A stretch of DNA of 8,532 nucleotides. It comes from Candidatus Parcubacteria bacterium (GTDB taxonomy: Bacteria; Patescibacteria; Paceibacteria; UBA6257; HR35). Made by a program: the position numbers and the translations under genes. The DNA lies in the NCBI GenBank assembly GCA_026004535.1, contig BPJI01000011.1, positions 1 through 8,532 of the forward strand, written 5' to 3'. This document shows, piece after piece, positions 1-6,487 of the stretch. The first letter of the stretch is position 1; each line of letters starts with the position of its first letter. The notes beneath the pieces are model-generated. The model worked only from the letters and a program-made list of their open reading frames with translations, had not been told where the DNA came from and did no database searches.

Positions 1-71
1 TACACTTAGTATTCTCAGCTATGAAGCTAAACCATCGAAAATAATTTTATAAGTTAAAAATTGCGATCAAT

Positions 72-117
72 TTGATAAAATAATTATTTTCTAATAATTA
101 ATTAGTTAGTTAACTAA
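72..117 (+). promoter_or_regulatory. Possible promoter with overlapping palindrome
   Basis: TTGATA at 72-77 and TAATTA at 95-100 are separated by 17 nt, which gives a weak sigma70-like promoter for the ParB-like gene. A perfect 12-bp palindrome, TTAGTTAACTAA, lies at 106-117, about where transcription would start and 8 nt before the ATG, so it could be an operator. The whole region is very AT-rich, so both could arise by chance. Confidence 0.22.
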
Positions 118-125
118 TCCTAAAT

Positions 126-632
126 ATGGAAGAAATACCCTTCTATGTAGATATAGATCCAACAGCAATAAACATAGAGACGTTAAGAAAGGGCTTAAGA
201 AAACTTGTCCCTTTTGGCTATTTGTACGGAATACAACCGCCTGTAGAGTATAATGCTAATAAATTAGCTACCGCTCTAGGTATAGACTTAAAAAATAACC
301 CAATTATAATTACTGCTCTTCCGACTAACAGTAAATTATATGACTTTATAGATCCTAATTCTATATATGCTTTAACAATTTTAGACGGTCATCACAGAGC
401 AAGAGCAAATGCAAGAATGTGGGAAATACCATCAATTATCATAACTATTAGACAAGCTTTTGAACAATTTGACAGACTTCGTTATCCAGAGATAGAAGAG
501 TATATTTCGGCTCTAAATAAAGCAATTACTTCCACAATTGATTCTTTTAATAAAAAAATGGGACCAACAGGAAAAAACTATAATCCCCAACCAATAAGTG
601 GACAAGAAATATTCCAACTTTCAGATTTTTGA
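126..632 (+). CDS. ParB/sulfiredoxin-like domain protein
   Basis: This 168-residue protein carries LDGHHRARANAR at residues 86-97 followed by IPSIIITI at 101-108. That pattern, an (I/V)xDGHHR turn, a helix, then IPV-type strand, is the core of the ParB/Srx fold, in which this loop binds a nucleotide. Residues 38-75 have the preceding strands. I see no helix-turn-helix and no second domain, so it is much shorter than a chromosomal ParB and is unlikely to be the partition protein. The last 25 residues are polar and probably disordered. It is the only rightward gene and converges on the FkbM gene. There is no Shine-Dalgarno sequence before the ATG. A CTPase, nuclease or modifying role is possible; the sequence does not decide. 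The fold call rests on one motif region. Confidence 0.55.
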   Translation: MEEIPFYVDIDPTAINIETLRKGLRKLVPFGYLYGIQPPVEYNANKLATALGIDLKNNPIIITALPTNSKLYDFIDPNSIYALTILDGHHRARANARMWEIPSIIITIRQAFEQFDRLRYPEIEEYISALNKAITSTIDSFNKKMGPTGKNYNPQPISGQEIFQLSDF

Positions 633-665
633 AAAATTTACTTTATCCTTTTAGATCCTCATAAC

Positions 666-688
666 AAAAAGCCTTTATGCCTAAAAGC
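666..688 (-). terminator. Probable terminator of the GT4/GT-A/FkbM operon
   Basis: Read on the minus strand, GCTTTT (688-683) pairs with AAAGGC (676-671) around a 6-nt loop, with one G-U pair, and is followed at once by five T (670-666). It lies 97 nt after the FkbM stop. The stem is only 6 bp, so it is moderate evidence. The plus strand has only three T after the same hairpin. Confidence 0.42.
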
Positions 689-785
689 TTTGCTCAAATT
701 TTCGCTTATGTAAGCATTTATTCTTTGAGAATCTAAAGGCAAAAGAACACCCTCACTAATAAAGAGCTTATTATAACAGATCTTT

Positions 786-1865
786 TCAAATCTTCCTTAC
801 ACTTGCTACAATAAAACGCTCAATTATAGGAGATGCTTCATTAAACGCAAGGAATCTTAAATTATATTCAGGCACCTGTTTTTTAAGCCAACCCGGAATC
901 TCAAAAAAATGCTCACCTTTGTGATATATAGCAACAAGCAAATCCGGTTTGTCTCTTTTTAAAGTCTTCACAGCTCCTTTTAAAGTATCAAACTCAGCTC
1001 CTTCAATATCCATTTTTATCAAATCAACTTTTTTAATATTATTTTTCTCAACAAAATTATCTATTGTCGTTACTTTCACTTTTATTGTATTTTTTAATTT
1101 TTTATTATATATACTTGATCCTGCACCGCCTTGTGTTAAATAAAAATATCCATTTTTAATACCTGCACCATAAGGTACTGGTTCAATTTTATCCTCTAGC
1201 GAATTTAACTTTATGTTTTTTCTTAAAATATCAAAGTTAGTTGGATCAGGCTCAAAAGCATAAATTTTTTTGCAATCAAAAACTTTGTTAAAACAATAAG
1301 CTGTATCTCCAATATAAGCGCCCAAATCAAAAACTGCTTCATATTTTTTTCTCTTAAATAGTTTATTAATTTTCAAATATCCCGGGAAAACTCCTGTATC
1401 CGGATAAACAACGGATTTAAAACCATAAAGTGAATACGTATTGGTTAAAATATTAAATTTCAACCTTCTGCCAATTTCTTTTCTAATTCTTTCAAACTCC
1501 TTCCATCTTCCTTCAAAATCATCTTCATCTAATCCATCTTTAAAAGCTAAACGAAAATAAATTCGTAGAAAGTATAAAACCTCATCTTCATCTTCTTTTA
1601 AAAAATCTCTAGGAATATTTGGGTTCATTGAATATACATAATCAACATAATCAAGTGAATGAGATTTTGAAAAGTAATAAATTTTTTTGGTTAAATAAGA
1701 CTTATATTTAGGCAAATTGACTCTTAACTTCTGGCTAGTAAATTTTCTTAAAAAGGTATATATCAAATTTTTCAATCTATTATTTAAAACAGCGGTTTGT
1801 TCTCCAGAAGAAACACTGTTTAAAATTTCAGAAATAATTTGATCCAAAACTACTTTAGCTTTCAT
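786..1865 (-). CDS. FkbM family SAM-dependent methyltransferase
   Basis: The C-terminal part (about residues 165-359) is a class I methyltransferase of the FkbM type. It shows motif I, VFDLGAYIGDTA (178-189), the acidic end of strand 2, YAFEPDPTNF (202-211), and the family signature KVDLIKMDIEGAEFDTLKGA (279-298). FkbM enzymes methylate oxygen atoms, in this setting usually hydroxyls of sugars in a surface glycan. The protein has about 140 residues ahead of the domain, mostly charged and helical, which is longer than usual for the family; I do not recognise that part. The ATG overlaps the stop of the preceding GT-A gene by 4 nt (ATGA), so translation is probably coupled; GAG 5 nt before the ATG may serve as ribosome site. 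It is the last gene of its operon. Confidence 0.88.
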   Translation of the reverse strand: MKAKVVLDQIISEILNSVSSGEQTAVLNNRLKNLIYTFLRKFTSQKLRVNLPKYKSYLTKKIYYFSKSHSLDYVDYVYSMNPNIPRDFLKEDEDEVLYFLRIYFRLAFKDGLDEDDFEGRWKEFERIRKEIGRRLKFNILTNTYSLYGFKSVVYPDTGVFPGYLKINKLFKRKKYEAVFDLGAYIGDTAYCFNKVFDCKKIYAFEPDPTNFDILRKNIKLNSLEDKIEPVPYGAGIKNGYFYLTQGGAGSSIYNKKLKNTIKVKVTTIDNFVEKNNIKKVDLIKMDIEGAEFDTLKGAVKTLKRDKPDLLVAIYHKGEHFFEIPGWLKKQVPEYNLRFLAFNEASPIIERFIVASVRKI

Positions 1866-2815
1866 TTCATCTCTAAATTTTTTATAAAAACTATGAAACT
1901 CTTAATAATATTTTTAATTTTATCAGACAAATTAAGGTAAATCTTTATCAACCACAACCGTACCCAACCGCCCTTCAGTAGATTATCAAAATATATCCTA
2001 TCATATTCAGGATTATATTCTAATTTTTTAGGATGCCTAAGAGGAAAAATTTTTCCAAATTCTTTATAATAAGAAGATATAAAAGCTGAAGTAGAATCTT
2101 TATAATAACCTAAATTATTAACTAAATTTGCTTTCGGATAAATAAAATATAGATTGTTTTTTATCATAGATAAATTAATCTGAGTATCCCAAGTTTTTAG
2201 TTTGGCACTAACAATAGCATCAATATACATCTCTAAATAAAAACTATATTTAGGTGAAAAAAAATATTTTTCCTTATTTAAATTAAAAATAACTTCCCTA
2301 AAATTTTGGGGCTTGAGTAAATAATTTTCCCAAAGACGCCTAAATAAACCACTTCCCCAAACAGATCCTATTTGGCTTAAATAATATGAATGCTCCAAAT
2401 TATTCATCTTATCCCCAAAAGGATTAAACCCAGTAATACCTGCAATTTTCTTATCATCCTTAAACTTCTTATACATTTCTTCCTGAAATTTAAAAAATTC
2501 ATCAGATACCATAATATCTTCTTCAATATAAATCCCAAAGTCATATTTTTTAAAGAATCTATTTAACGAATCAGGAATATGCCCCATTAAACCTAAATTT
2601 TTCTCTCTAAAAATCTTAACAACCTTACAATCCCAAGTTATCATATTCAAAACCATATATCTGGCTTTTTCTATAAGAGGTATTTCAGATTTATTTTTAG
2701 GACCATCTTGACAAAGATACAATACTTCTGGTCGATATTTGACAATAGCTGGAAAAGTTTCTTTCACTAAATCTGGTCTTTTGTAAAAAATGTAAATAGC
2801 CGGAAGTTTTTTCAT
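1862..2815 (-). CDS. GNT-I-like GT-A glycosyltransferase
   Basis: The 317-residue protein starts with a nucleotide-binding region typical of GT-A enzymes: AIYIFYKRPDLVKETFPAI (6-24), then VLYLCQDGPK (31-40). FREKNLGLMGHIPDSLNRFF (69-88) and GIYIEEDIMVSDEFF (94-108) follow. EED at 98-100 sits where these enzymes have their metal-binding DxD/EDD. WDTQINLSMIKNNLYFIYP (209-227) and the following NxLG stretch are the usual C-terminal acceptor region. The arrangement resembles bacterial relatives of N-acetylglucosaminyltransferase I (GT13-like), often labelled 'glycosyltransferase family 2'. The donor and acceptor cannot be told. The C-terminus (about 285-317) is basic and hydrophobic and may touch the membrane. 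It overlaps the GT4 gene upstream and the FkbM gene downstream by 4 nt each, so the three were probably made together. Confidence 0.78.
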   Translation of the reverse strand: MKKLPAIYIFYKRPDLVKETFPAIVKYRPEVLYLCQDGPKNKSEIPLIEKARYMVLNMITWDCKVVKIFREKNLGLMGHIPDSLNRFFKKYDFGIYIEEDIMVSDEFFKFQEEMYKKFKDDKKIAGITGFNPFGDKMNNLEHSYYLSQIGSVWGSGLFRRLWENYLLKPQNFREVIFNLNKEKYFFSPKYSFYLEMYIDAIVSAKLKTWDTQINLSMIKNNLYFIYPKANLVNNLGYYKDSTSAFISSYYKEFGKIFPLRHPKKLEYNPEYDRIYFDNLLKGGWVRLWLIKIYLNLSDKIKNIIKSFIVFIKNLEMK

Positions 2816-4029
2816 ATATTGCTTAATATTTTATCAACTACCGATTCCCATCTGTATTTGTTTTCTATAATTTTCCTACCTGTTATACCCATCTTAGTTC
2901 TTAAATTTGGATTCCTGATAAAATCTACGATTTTATTTGCCACTTCATCATAATTATTTATATTGACAATATAACCAGCCTCACCATCGTGAAACTCATA
3001 ATCCCCTTCTTCTTTTAAATAAGGTCTTATTACAGGCGTTTGACAAGCCATAGCTTCAAGATTTGGCAAACTGGTTGAATGTATATCTAAAGTTGCTGTA
3101 AAAAGATAACAAACGCTTGCGGAATAATAATAAGGCAAATGATCTCTCGGTAATAAATCTAAAAACTTTACCTTTTCTTCTAATCTGTATTTTTTTACTA
3201 ACTCAATATACTTTTTTTTATTCGGATTATTGGGTTGAGTTGATGAAATAAGAAGTAAAACATTAGGTTCTTTGTTAACAACTCTTCTGATAATTTCAAT
3301 CGCCTTATCTGTATTTTTTGTTGGAGTATAATCTGTGGAGTGATACACTAAATATTTGCCTTTATATTGTTTTAAAACAAAATTTTCTCTATCGGGTATT
3401 TTCCTAAAAAACTCTGTATCTATCCCTAAAAAGGTTACAATAGAATCTCTATTGTAAACTTTCTTGATTAATTTTCTTTTTATGAAATTAAAGGTAAAAA
3501 TCTTTTTAGCTTTTTGAACAGCAATAATATCTAACCAGCCATATAAAAATGAAAGTATCTTTAAAACCATTCTCCTAAAAAACGGTTGTTTATTTATATA
3601 TTCCTTATCATGAAAAAAAGGAAAAGGTTCATAACAATAGTAATAGTATTTTTTCTTGAATAATCTTGACAAAATAAAAGCTATTAAGTTAGAAGGAAAT
3701 AGTGTAGCAAAGAAAACAACTTCCTTGCTATTATCTTGGTCTAACTTTTTATTTATTATCTTGTAAATCCTGAAGAGATCTGCAAGCAAAAATATAGGGA
3801 AAAAGATCCAGTAAATAAAATCATTTGTACAGAAAGTATTCAAATTATTTACCTTTAGATTACCTTCTTTTTTAAATTTCTCGATAATCTGAAGATCACC
3901 AGTATTTATAATTAAAGATACATCATAACCTCTCCTCTTAATTTCTTTCAACTGTTCAAGAAGATGTACTGTCCCGCCCATAAAAAAACGAAGATGGGGG
4001 TAAAACCAAATTATTTTTTTTGTAATCAT
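2812..4029 (-). CDS. GT4-type glycosyltransferase (GT-B fold)
   Basis: This 405-residue protein has the two-domain GT-B layout. The N-terminal domain starts with KIIWFYPHLRFFMGGTVHLL (5-24), with the glycine-rich loop used in acceptor/donor binding, and includes a hydrophobic stretch at 71-86 that may associate with the membrane. The C-terminal domain has the sugar-nucleotide signature SLPNLEAMACQTPVI (320-334), and the last 25 residues hold the usual terminal helix (RWESVVDKIL). In GT4 enzymes the motif is normally E-x7-E; here E325 is kept but the first position is H317. The family is retaining and transfers a sugar from a nucleotide donor, at the cytoplasmic face of the membrane. It is the first gene of the three-gene operon, has no Shine-Dalgarno sequence, and has a TATAAT 14 nt before its ATG. 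Confidence 0.88.
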   Translation of the reverse strand: MITKKIIWFYPHLRFFMGGTVHLLEQLKEIKRRGYDVSLIINTGDLQIIEKFKKEGNLKVNNLNTFCTNDFIYWIFFPIFLLADLFRIYKIINKKLDQDNSKEVVFFATLFPSNLIAFILSRLFKKKYYYYCYEPFPFFHDKEYINKQPFFRRMVLKILSFLYGWLDIIAVQKAKKIFTFNFIKRKLIKKVYNRDSIVTFLGIDTEFFRKIPDRENFVLKQYKGKYLVYHSTDYTPTKNTDKAIEIIRRVVNKEPNVLLLISSTQPNNPNKKKYIELVKKYRLEEKVKFLDLLPRDHLPYYYSASVCYLFTATLDIHSTSLPNLEAMACQTPVIRPYLKEEGDYEFHDGEAGYIVNINNYDEVANKIVDFIRNPNLRTKMGITGRKIIENKYRWESVVDKILSNI

Positions 4030-4041
4030 AAGTTAGAATAA

Positions 4042-4047
4042 ATTATA
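4042..4047 (-). promoter_or_regulatory. -10 element for the GT4 operon
   Basis: A perfect TATAAT on the minus strand lies 12 nt from the ATG at 4029, within the 142-nt gap after the GT2 gene. No good -35 hexamer is seen at 16-18 nt. Transcription from here would start about 5-7 nt before the ATG, giving a nearly leaderless message, which fits the missing Shine-Dalgarno sequence. The rest of the gap (4030-4171) is AT-rich with an A/T run near 4150-4160 and no convincing terminator. Confidence 0.35.
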
Positions 4048-4171
4048 CAATAATCTATAAATTAAAATTTATTAAACCAAAAAAATTATTCTTCTACACT
4101 CACGATTACATAAAAAGTAAAAAATTGATTAAATTTGGAAATATTATAAAAAATTTTTTTAATAATTTAAC

Positions 4172-4993
4172 TTACGTTTTAAATTCTATTTTTCTAAATA
4201 GCCATAAAACAAAACTATTCGGTAAAAACAATAAAAGATAAAGGAAAATATGATTTATTAATGCTAAAAAAGAAAAACATCTTAATCTAAAGAGATATTT
4301 CTTTTGAATATCGATAGTCTCATAAAGTTGTATTTTAGTTTTTTTTGATTTTTGTTGATTTTCATGAATTCTATAATTTACCACAATTTTATCTAAATTT
4401 TCACATTTCAACTCTTTTTCTATAATCAAACGCATCCATAAATCATAATCTCCAGCTGTAGTATAATCTCCATATCCTCCGTTTTCTATAAAAACATCTT
4501 TTCTAATCATTATTGTAGGATTAGCAAAAGGTGATTTTAATAAAATAACTTTTTTAATTTCATCATATTTTACAGGATACAATCTCTTACCAACAATTTT
4601 GCCTTCTGAGTCAATTATATTAATATGTCCTCCGGCTAATACAATATCAAAATGAGATTCCAAAAAGTCTAATTCTAGCTGGAATCTCTCTTTTAAAGAA
4701 ATGTCGTCTTGCTCTTGAATAGCAATATACTTTCCTCTTGCATAATTTTTTATGTAGTAATTGTAATTGCCAAAAGTTCCTAAATTGTTTTTATTTCTAA
4801 AAAAACGAATTCTTTTATCTTTTTTTGCATACTCTTTTATTATTTTTACACTATTATCAGTTGATCCATCATCTACAATAATAAACTCAAAGTTCTTATA
4901 AGTCTGATTCAAAATCGACTCTATAGCTTCTCTTAAATATTTTTCTCCATTATAAACAGGCATTATTACTGAGACTAAAGGTTTATTTTTCAT
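4172..4993 (-). CDS. Family 2 glycosyltransferase (GT-A)
   Basis: A typical GT2 domain: VSVIMPVYNGEKYL at the N-terminus, then IIVDDGSTDNS (nucleotide-binding aspartates), IQEQDD (metal-binding position, QDD instead of the usual DxD), NPTIMIRKDVFIENGGY and AGDYDLWMRL, the last supplying the probable catalytic acid/base region. A hydrophobic C-terminal segment (about residues 240-262) probably anchors it to the membrane. It would transfer a sugar from a nucleotide donor during surface-glycan assembly. Start choice: the frame opens at a GTG (5002), but GGAG at 5005-5008 is only 2 nt from that GTG and 11 nt from an in-frame ATG at 4993. I chose the ATG, giving 273 residues. The NYN gene ends 23 nt upstream, so the two are probably cotranscribed. 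Confidence 0.88.
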   Translation of the reverse strand: MKNKPLVSVIMPVYNGEKYLREAIESILNQTYKNFEFIIVDDGSTDNSVKIIKEYAKKDKRIRFFRNKNNLGTFGNYNYYIKNYARGKYIAIQEQDDISLKERFQLELDFLESHFDIVLAGGHINIIDSEGKIVGKRLYPVKYDEIKKVILLKSPFANPTIMIRKDVFIENGGYGDYTTAGDYDLWMRLIIEKELKCENLDKIVVNYRIHENQQKSKKTKIQLYETIDIQKKYLFRLRCFSFLALINHIFLYLLLFLPNSFVLWLFRKIEFKT

Positions 4994-5004
4994 TTTTATC
5001 ACAA

Positions 5005-5008
5005 CTCC
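5005..5008 (-). promoter_or_regulatory. Ribosome binding site deciding the GT2 start
   Basis: GGAG on the minus strand, 11 nt from the ATG at 4993 and only 2 nt from the GTG at 5002. It supports the ATG. It is the clearest Shine-Dalgarno sequence in the window. Confidence 0.5.
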
Positions 5009-5016
5009 AATGCAAA

Positions 5017-5592
5017 CTATTTAAATTTATAAAACCTAAAAAGTGTTTTACTTTTGATCAAAATGGTTTGATGTGTAGTATACATAAGACCTTTATTTGG
5101 TTTCTCTTCAAAACCTAAATAGATAAATTTAGTACCTGTATTCCTAGACTCTTTAATAGCCGGCTGAAGATCTGAATCTGAAGAACAAATAATAAGCTGA
5201 CTCACCTTTTCAATTAAAGAATACTTTATAATATCAACAGCAATTTTTACATCTACTCCCTTTTCATTAAAAACAATTTTGTTATTAATCTTTTGCATTC
5301 TAACAATTCCTGCAATGCAAAAATCAAACCCTCCATGATATAAAATATTCCTTAATTTTCTCTGTCTTTTAATTAACTCTTTTGATTTCCCTCCTGTTTG
5401 AGAATAATATTTTATCTTGGAAAAATAAGTTATCTTCTTTTCTGGTTTAATATCGGCCAAAATAAAATCGAAAAAATTGCTGAAATCAAAATTGATTGGA
5501 TTAAATTCTTTTTTTAATTCTTTATAAAAAATTGCATCTGAAATCTTTCTGAAATTTTCTCCATCAATAAGCAAAACTTTTTTATCTTTCAT
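5017..5592 (-). CDS. NYN domain (LabA/DUF88-like, PIN-fold) protein
   Basis: The 191-residue protein shows the three acidic clusters of NYN domains, a PIN-like fold of metal-dependent RNases. They are VLLIDGENF (6-14, with D10, E12 and N13), KGVDVKIAVDII (111-122, D114 and D120) and IICSSDSDLQPAI (134-146, D139 and D141). All expected acidic residues are present, so nuclease activity is plausible; the substrate is unknown. The length is that of the domain alone with no added RNA-binding part. The final 15 residues are basic and aromatic. Its ATG is the only N-terminal start possible and lies 2 nt after the U tract of a strong terminator hairpin, with a promoter just upstream. It precedes a GT2 gene by 23 nt, which suggests cotranscription but not a shared pathway. 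Confidence 0.85.
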   Translation of the reverse strand: MKDKKVLLIDGENFRKISDAIFYKELKKEFNPINFDFSNFFDFILADIKPEKKITYFSKIKYYSQTGGKSKELIKRQRKLRNILYHGGFDFCIAGIVRMQKINNKIVFNEKGVDVKIAVDIIKYSLIEKVSQLIICSSDSDLQPAIKESRNTGTKFIYLGFEEKPNKGLMYTTHQTILIKSKTLFRFYKFK

Positions 5593-5594
5593 AC

Positions 5595-5632
5595 AAAAAA
5601 AACCTCAGCGGGCCGTCAGGCGCTGGCTGAGG
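5595..5632 (-). terminator. Strong intrinsic terminator abutting the NYN start codon
   Basis: On the minus strand CCTCAGC (5632-5626) pairs perfectly with GCTGAGG (5609-5603), with further GC-rich pairing in the loop (GCC/GGC around TGAC), followed by eight T (5602-5595). It is by far the most GC-rich element in the window. It lies 49 nt after the DUF2304 stop and so should end that transcript. Its U tract is 2 nt from the NYN ATG, so any transcript of NYN that starts upstream must pass it. Confidence 0.85.
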
Positions 5633-5634
5633 CG

Positions 5635-5664
5635 AGTATATATAAATGATAATACACCTTTCAA
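5635..5664 (-). promoter_or_regulatory. Promoter for the NYN/GT2 unit
   Basis: On the minus strand TTGAAA (5664-5659) and TATACT (5640-5635) are 18 nt apart; each differs from the sigma70 consensus at one base. Predicted initiation (about 5628) falls at or inside the 5' arm of the terminator hairpin, so the leader would be little more than the hairpin and U tract. Confidence 0.45.
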
Positions 5665-5680
5665 TTTTTTGCAAGAACTA

Positions 5681-6025
5681 TTACTTTTCATTTTTCAAAG
5701 CCAGTTCGCGAACAATTTTTGATATTTGCTTTTCTATCTTTTCGATTAATGAAAGAATCTTAAACAATATCATAAAAACAACCACAAATCCAAAGAAAAT
5801 CAAAGTGTTTAAAGATTTTCCCATTCCTAATTTTCCTGAAATATAATAAGCAAAATCTGGAAAAACGGAAATTATTAAAACTACCAACCAGATTATAAAG
5901 GTTATTAAGAATTTAAAAAATGTTTGGCCTACTTCTTTGCGATAAAAACGAAGAAATCTATTAATGATCATAAAAATTGAAAGAAAAATCAAAATCCAGC
6001 GAATTATAGAAATACCGAAAAGCAT
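5681..6025 (-). CDS. DUF2304 family membrane protein
   Basis: A 114-residue protein with three predicted membrane segments (about 4-22, 37-55 and 73-92) and a charged C-terminal helix ending KIEKQISKIVRELALKNE. The proline after segment 2 (P56), the GKLGMGKSLN turn (64-73) before segment 3 and the LE-K-E/lvRexAL tail are the features of DUF2304. Proteins of this family are typically encoded next to DPM1-like GT2 enzymes and are thought to help them at the membrane; no enzymatic activity is known. Here the GT2 (6529-7200) is the likely partner, but a four-helix-bundle gene sits between them. There is no Shine-Dalgarno sequence before the ATG. The strong terminator at 5595-5632 ends the unit. 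Confidence 0.85.
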   Translation of the reverse strand: MLFGISIIRWILIFLSIFMIINRFLRFYRKEVGQTFFKFLITFIIWLVVLIISVFPDFAYYISGKLGMGKSLNTLIFFGFVVVFMILFKILSLIEKIEKQISKIVRELALKNEK

Positions 6026-6031
6026 AGGAAA

Positions 6032-6094
6032 ATTTTTAATTCTTAATTTTTAATTCTTAGTTATTAGTTCTTAATTTTTAGTTAATTTCTAATC
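6032..6094. repeat. Heptanucleotide tandem repeat, left flank of four-helix gene
   Basis: Seven consecutive 7-bp units fit RTTNTTA: 6032-6080, alternating ATTTTTA and ATTCTTA, then GTTATTA, GTTCTTA, ATTTTTA, followed by degenerate units. The 14-mer ATTTTTAATTCTTA occurs twice in a row (6032-6045, 6046-6059). The part at 6060-6094 is an inverted copy of 6492-6529 on the other side of the four-helix gene (32 of 35 positions, one 3-nt gap). Confidence 0.75.
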
Positions 6095-6104
6095 TTCAAT
6101 TATA

Positions 6105-6452
6105 TCATTCTTTTGAACTTTTTGAGATCTTTGAAAAAATTAAAGTTAATTCGTGAGCTTCTTTCCATAGTTTCCTAATAGTGTATTTATGCTTTTCTTC
6201 TACCTTAGTTAATAACCTAAGCCAATATTTTGTCTCCATAGCTTCTTTCTTGCACAAATGTATATTATTTCTAAAATCCCTTTTACTTGAAGCTCCATTT
6301 GCTTCTTGATAATTTGCCCCAATTGAAGTTGAAGATTTTAAAAGTTGTTGAAGTATATTTTTATTCAAAAAACTAACTTTAATTTTCTTTACTAAATCAA
6401 TTATATCTTCAGAAAACTTAATCGTTCTTTCTTCTAAATCATTCACAACCAA
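6105..6452 (-). CDS. Four-helix-bundle protein (23S rRNA IVS/S23 family)
   Basis: The 115-residue protein has the family signature: SSTSIGANYQEANGA (40-54), KRDFRNNIHLCKKEAMETKYWLRLL (57-81; E70, E73, W77) and an amphipathic final helix. The family was first found in open reading frames inside intervening sequences of 23S rRNA genes and is also found free, often in many copies per genome; some relatives accompany diversity-generating retroelements. Its role is unknown, with RNA or protein binding suspected. No ATG is available at the N-terminus: the frame gives TTG at 6452 or GTG at 6446, so the start is uncertain by two residues. No rRNA sequence is seen nearby. Inverted heptanucleotide repeats lie on both sides, and the gene separates a GT2 from its DUF2304 partner, so it looks like an inserted cassette. 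Confidence 0.85.
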   Translation of the reverse strand: MVVNDLEERTIKFSEDIIDLVKKIKVSFLNKNILQQLLKSSTSIGANYQEANGASSKRDFRNNIHLCKKEAMETKYWLRLLTKVEEKHKYTIRKLWKEAHELTLIFSKISKSSKE

Positions 6453-6487
6453 CTTTCTAATTTTGTAATTTGTAATTAGTAATTAAA

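Noticed and set aside
2..52. Possible end of a rightward gene (open frame to TAA at 50-52)
   Set aside because: Only 16 codons are visible and a second frame is also open there; it cannot be told from chance.
949..1143. Rightward open frame of 64 codons
   Set aside because: Lies antisense within the FkbM methyltransferase motifs; hydrophobic, low-complexity product with no family features.
4141..4170. A/T-rich stretch after the GT2 gene as a terminator
   Set aside because: The A7T6 run does not extend into a stable stem and no GC pairs are present.
5646..5846. Rightward open frame of 66 codons
   Set aside because: Antisense to the DUF2304 gene and its promoter region; no family features.
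6105..6452. Ribosomal protein S23
   Set aside because: The name is an old database label for this family; it is not a ribosomal subunit component, and no rRNA gene is nearby.
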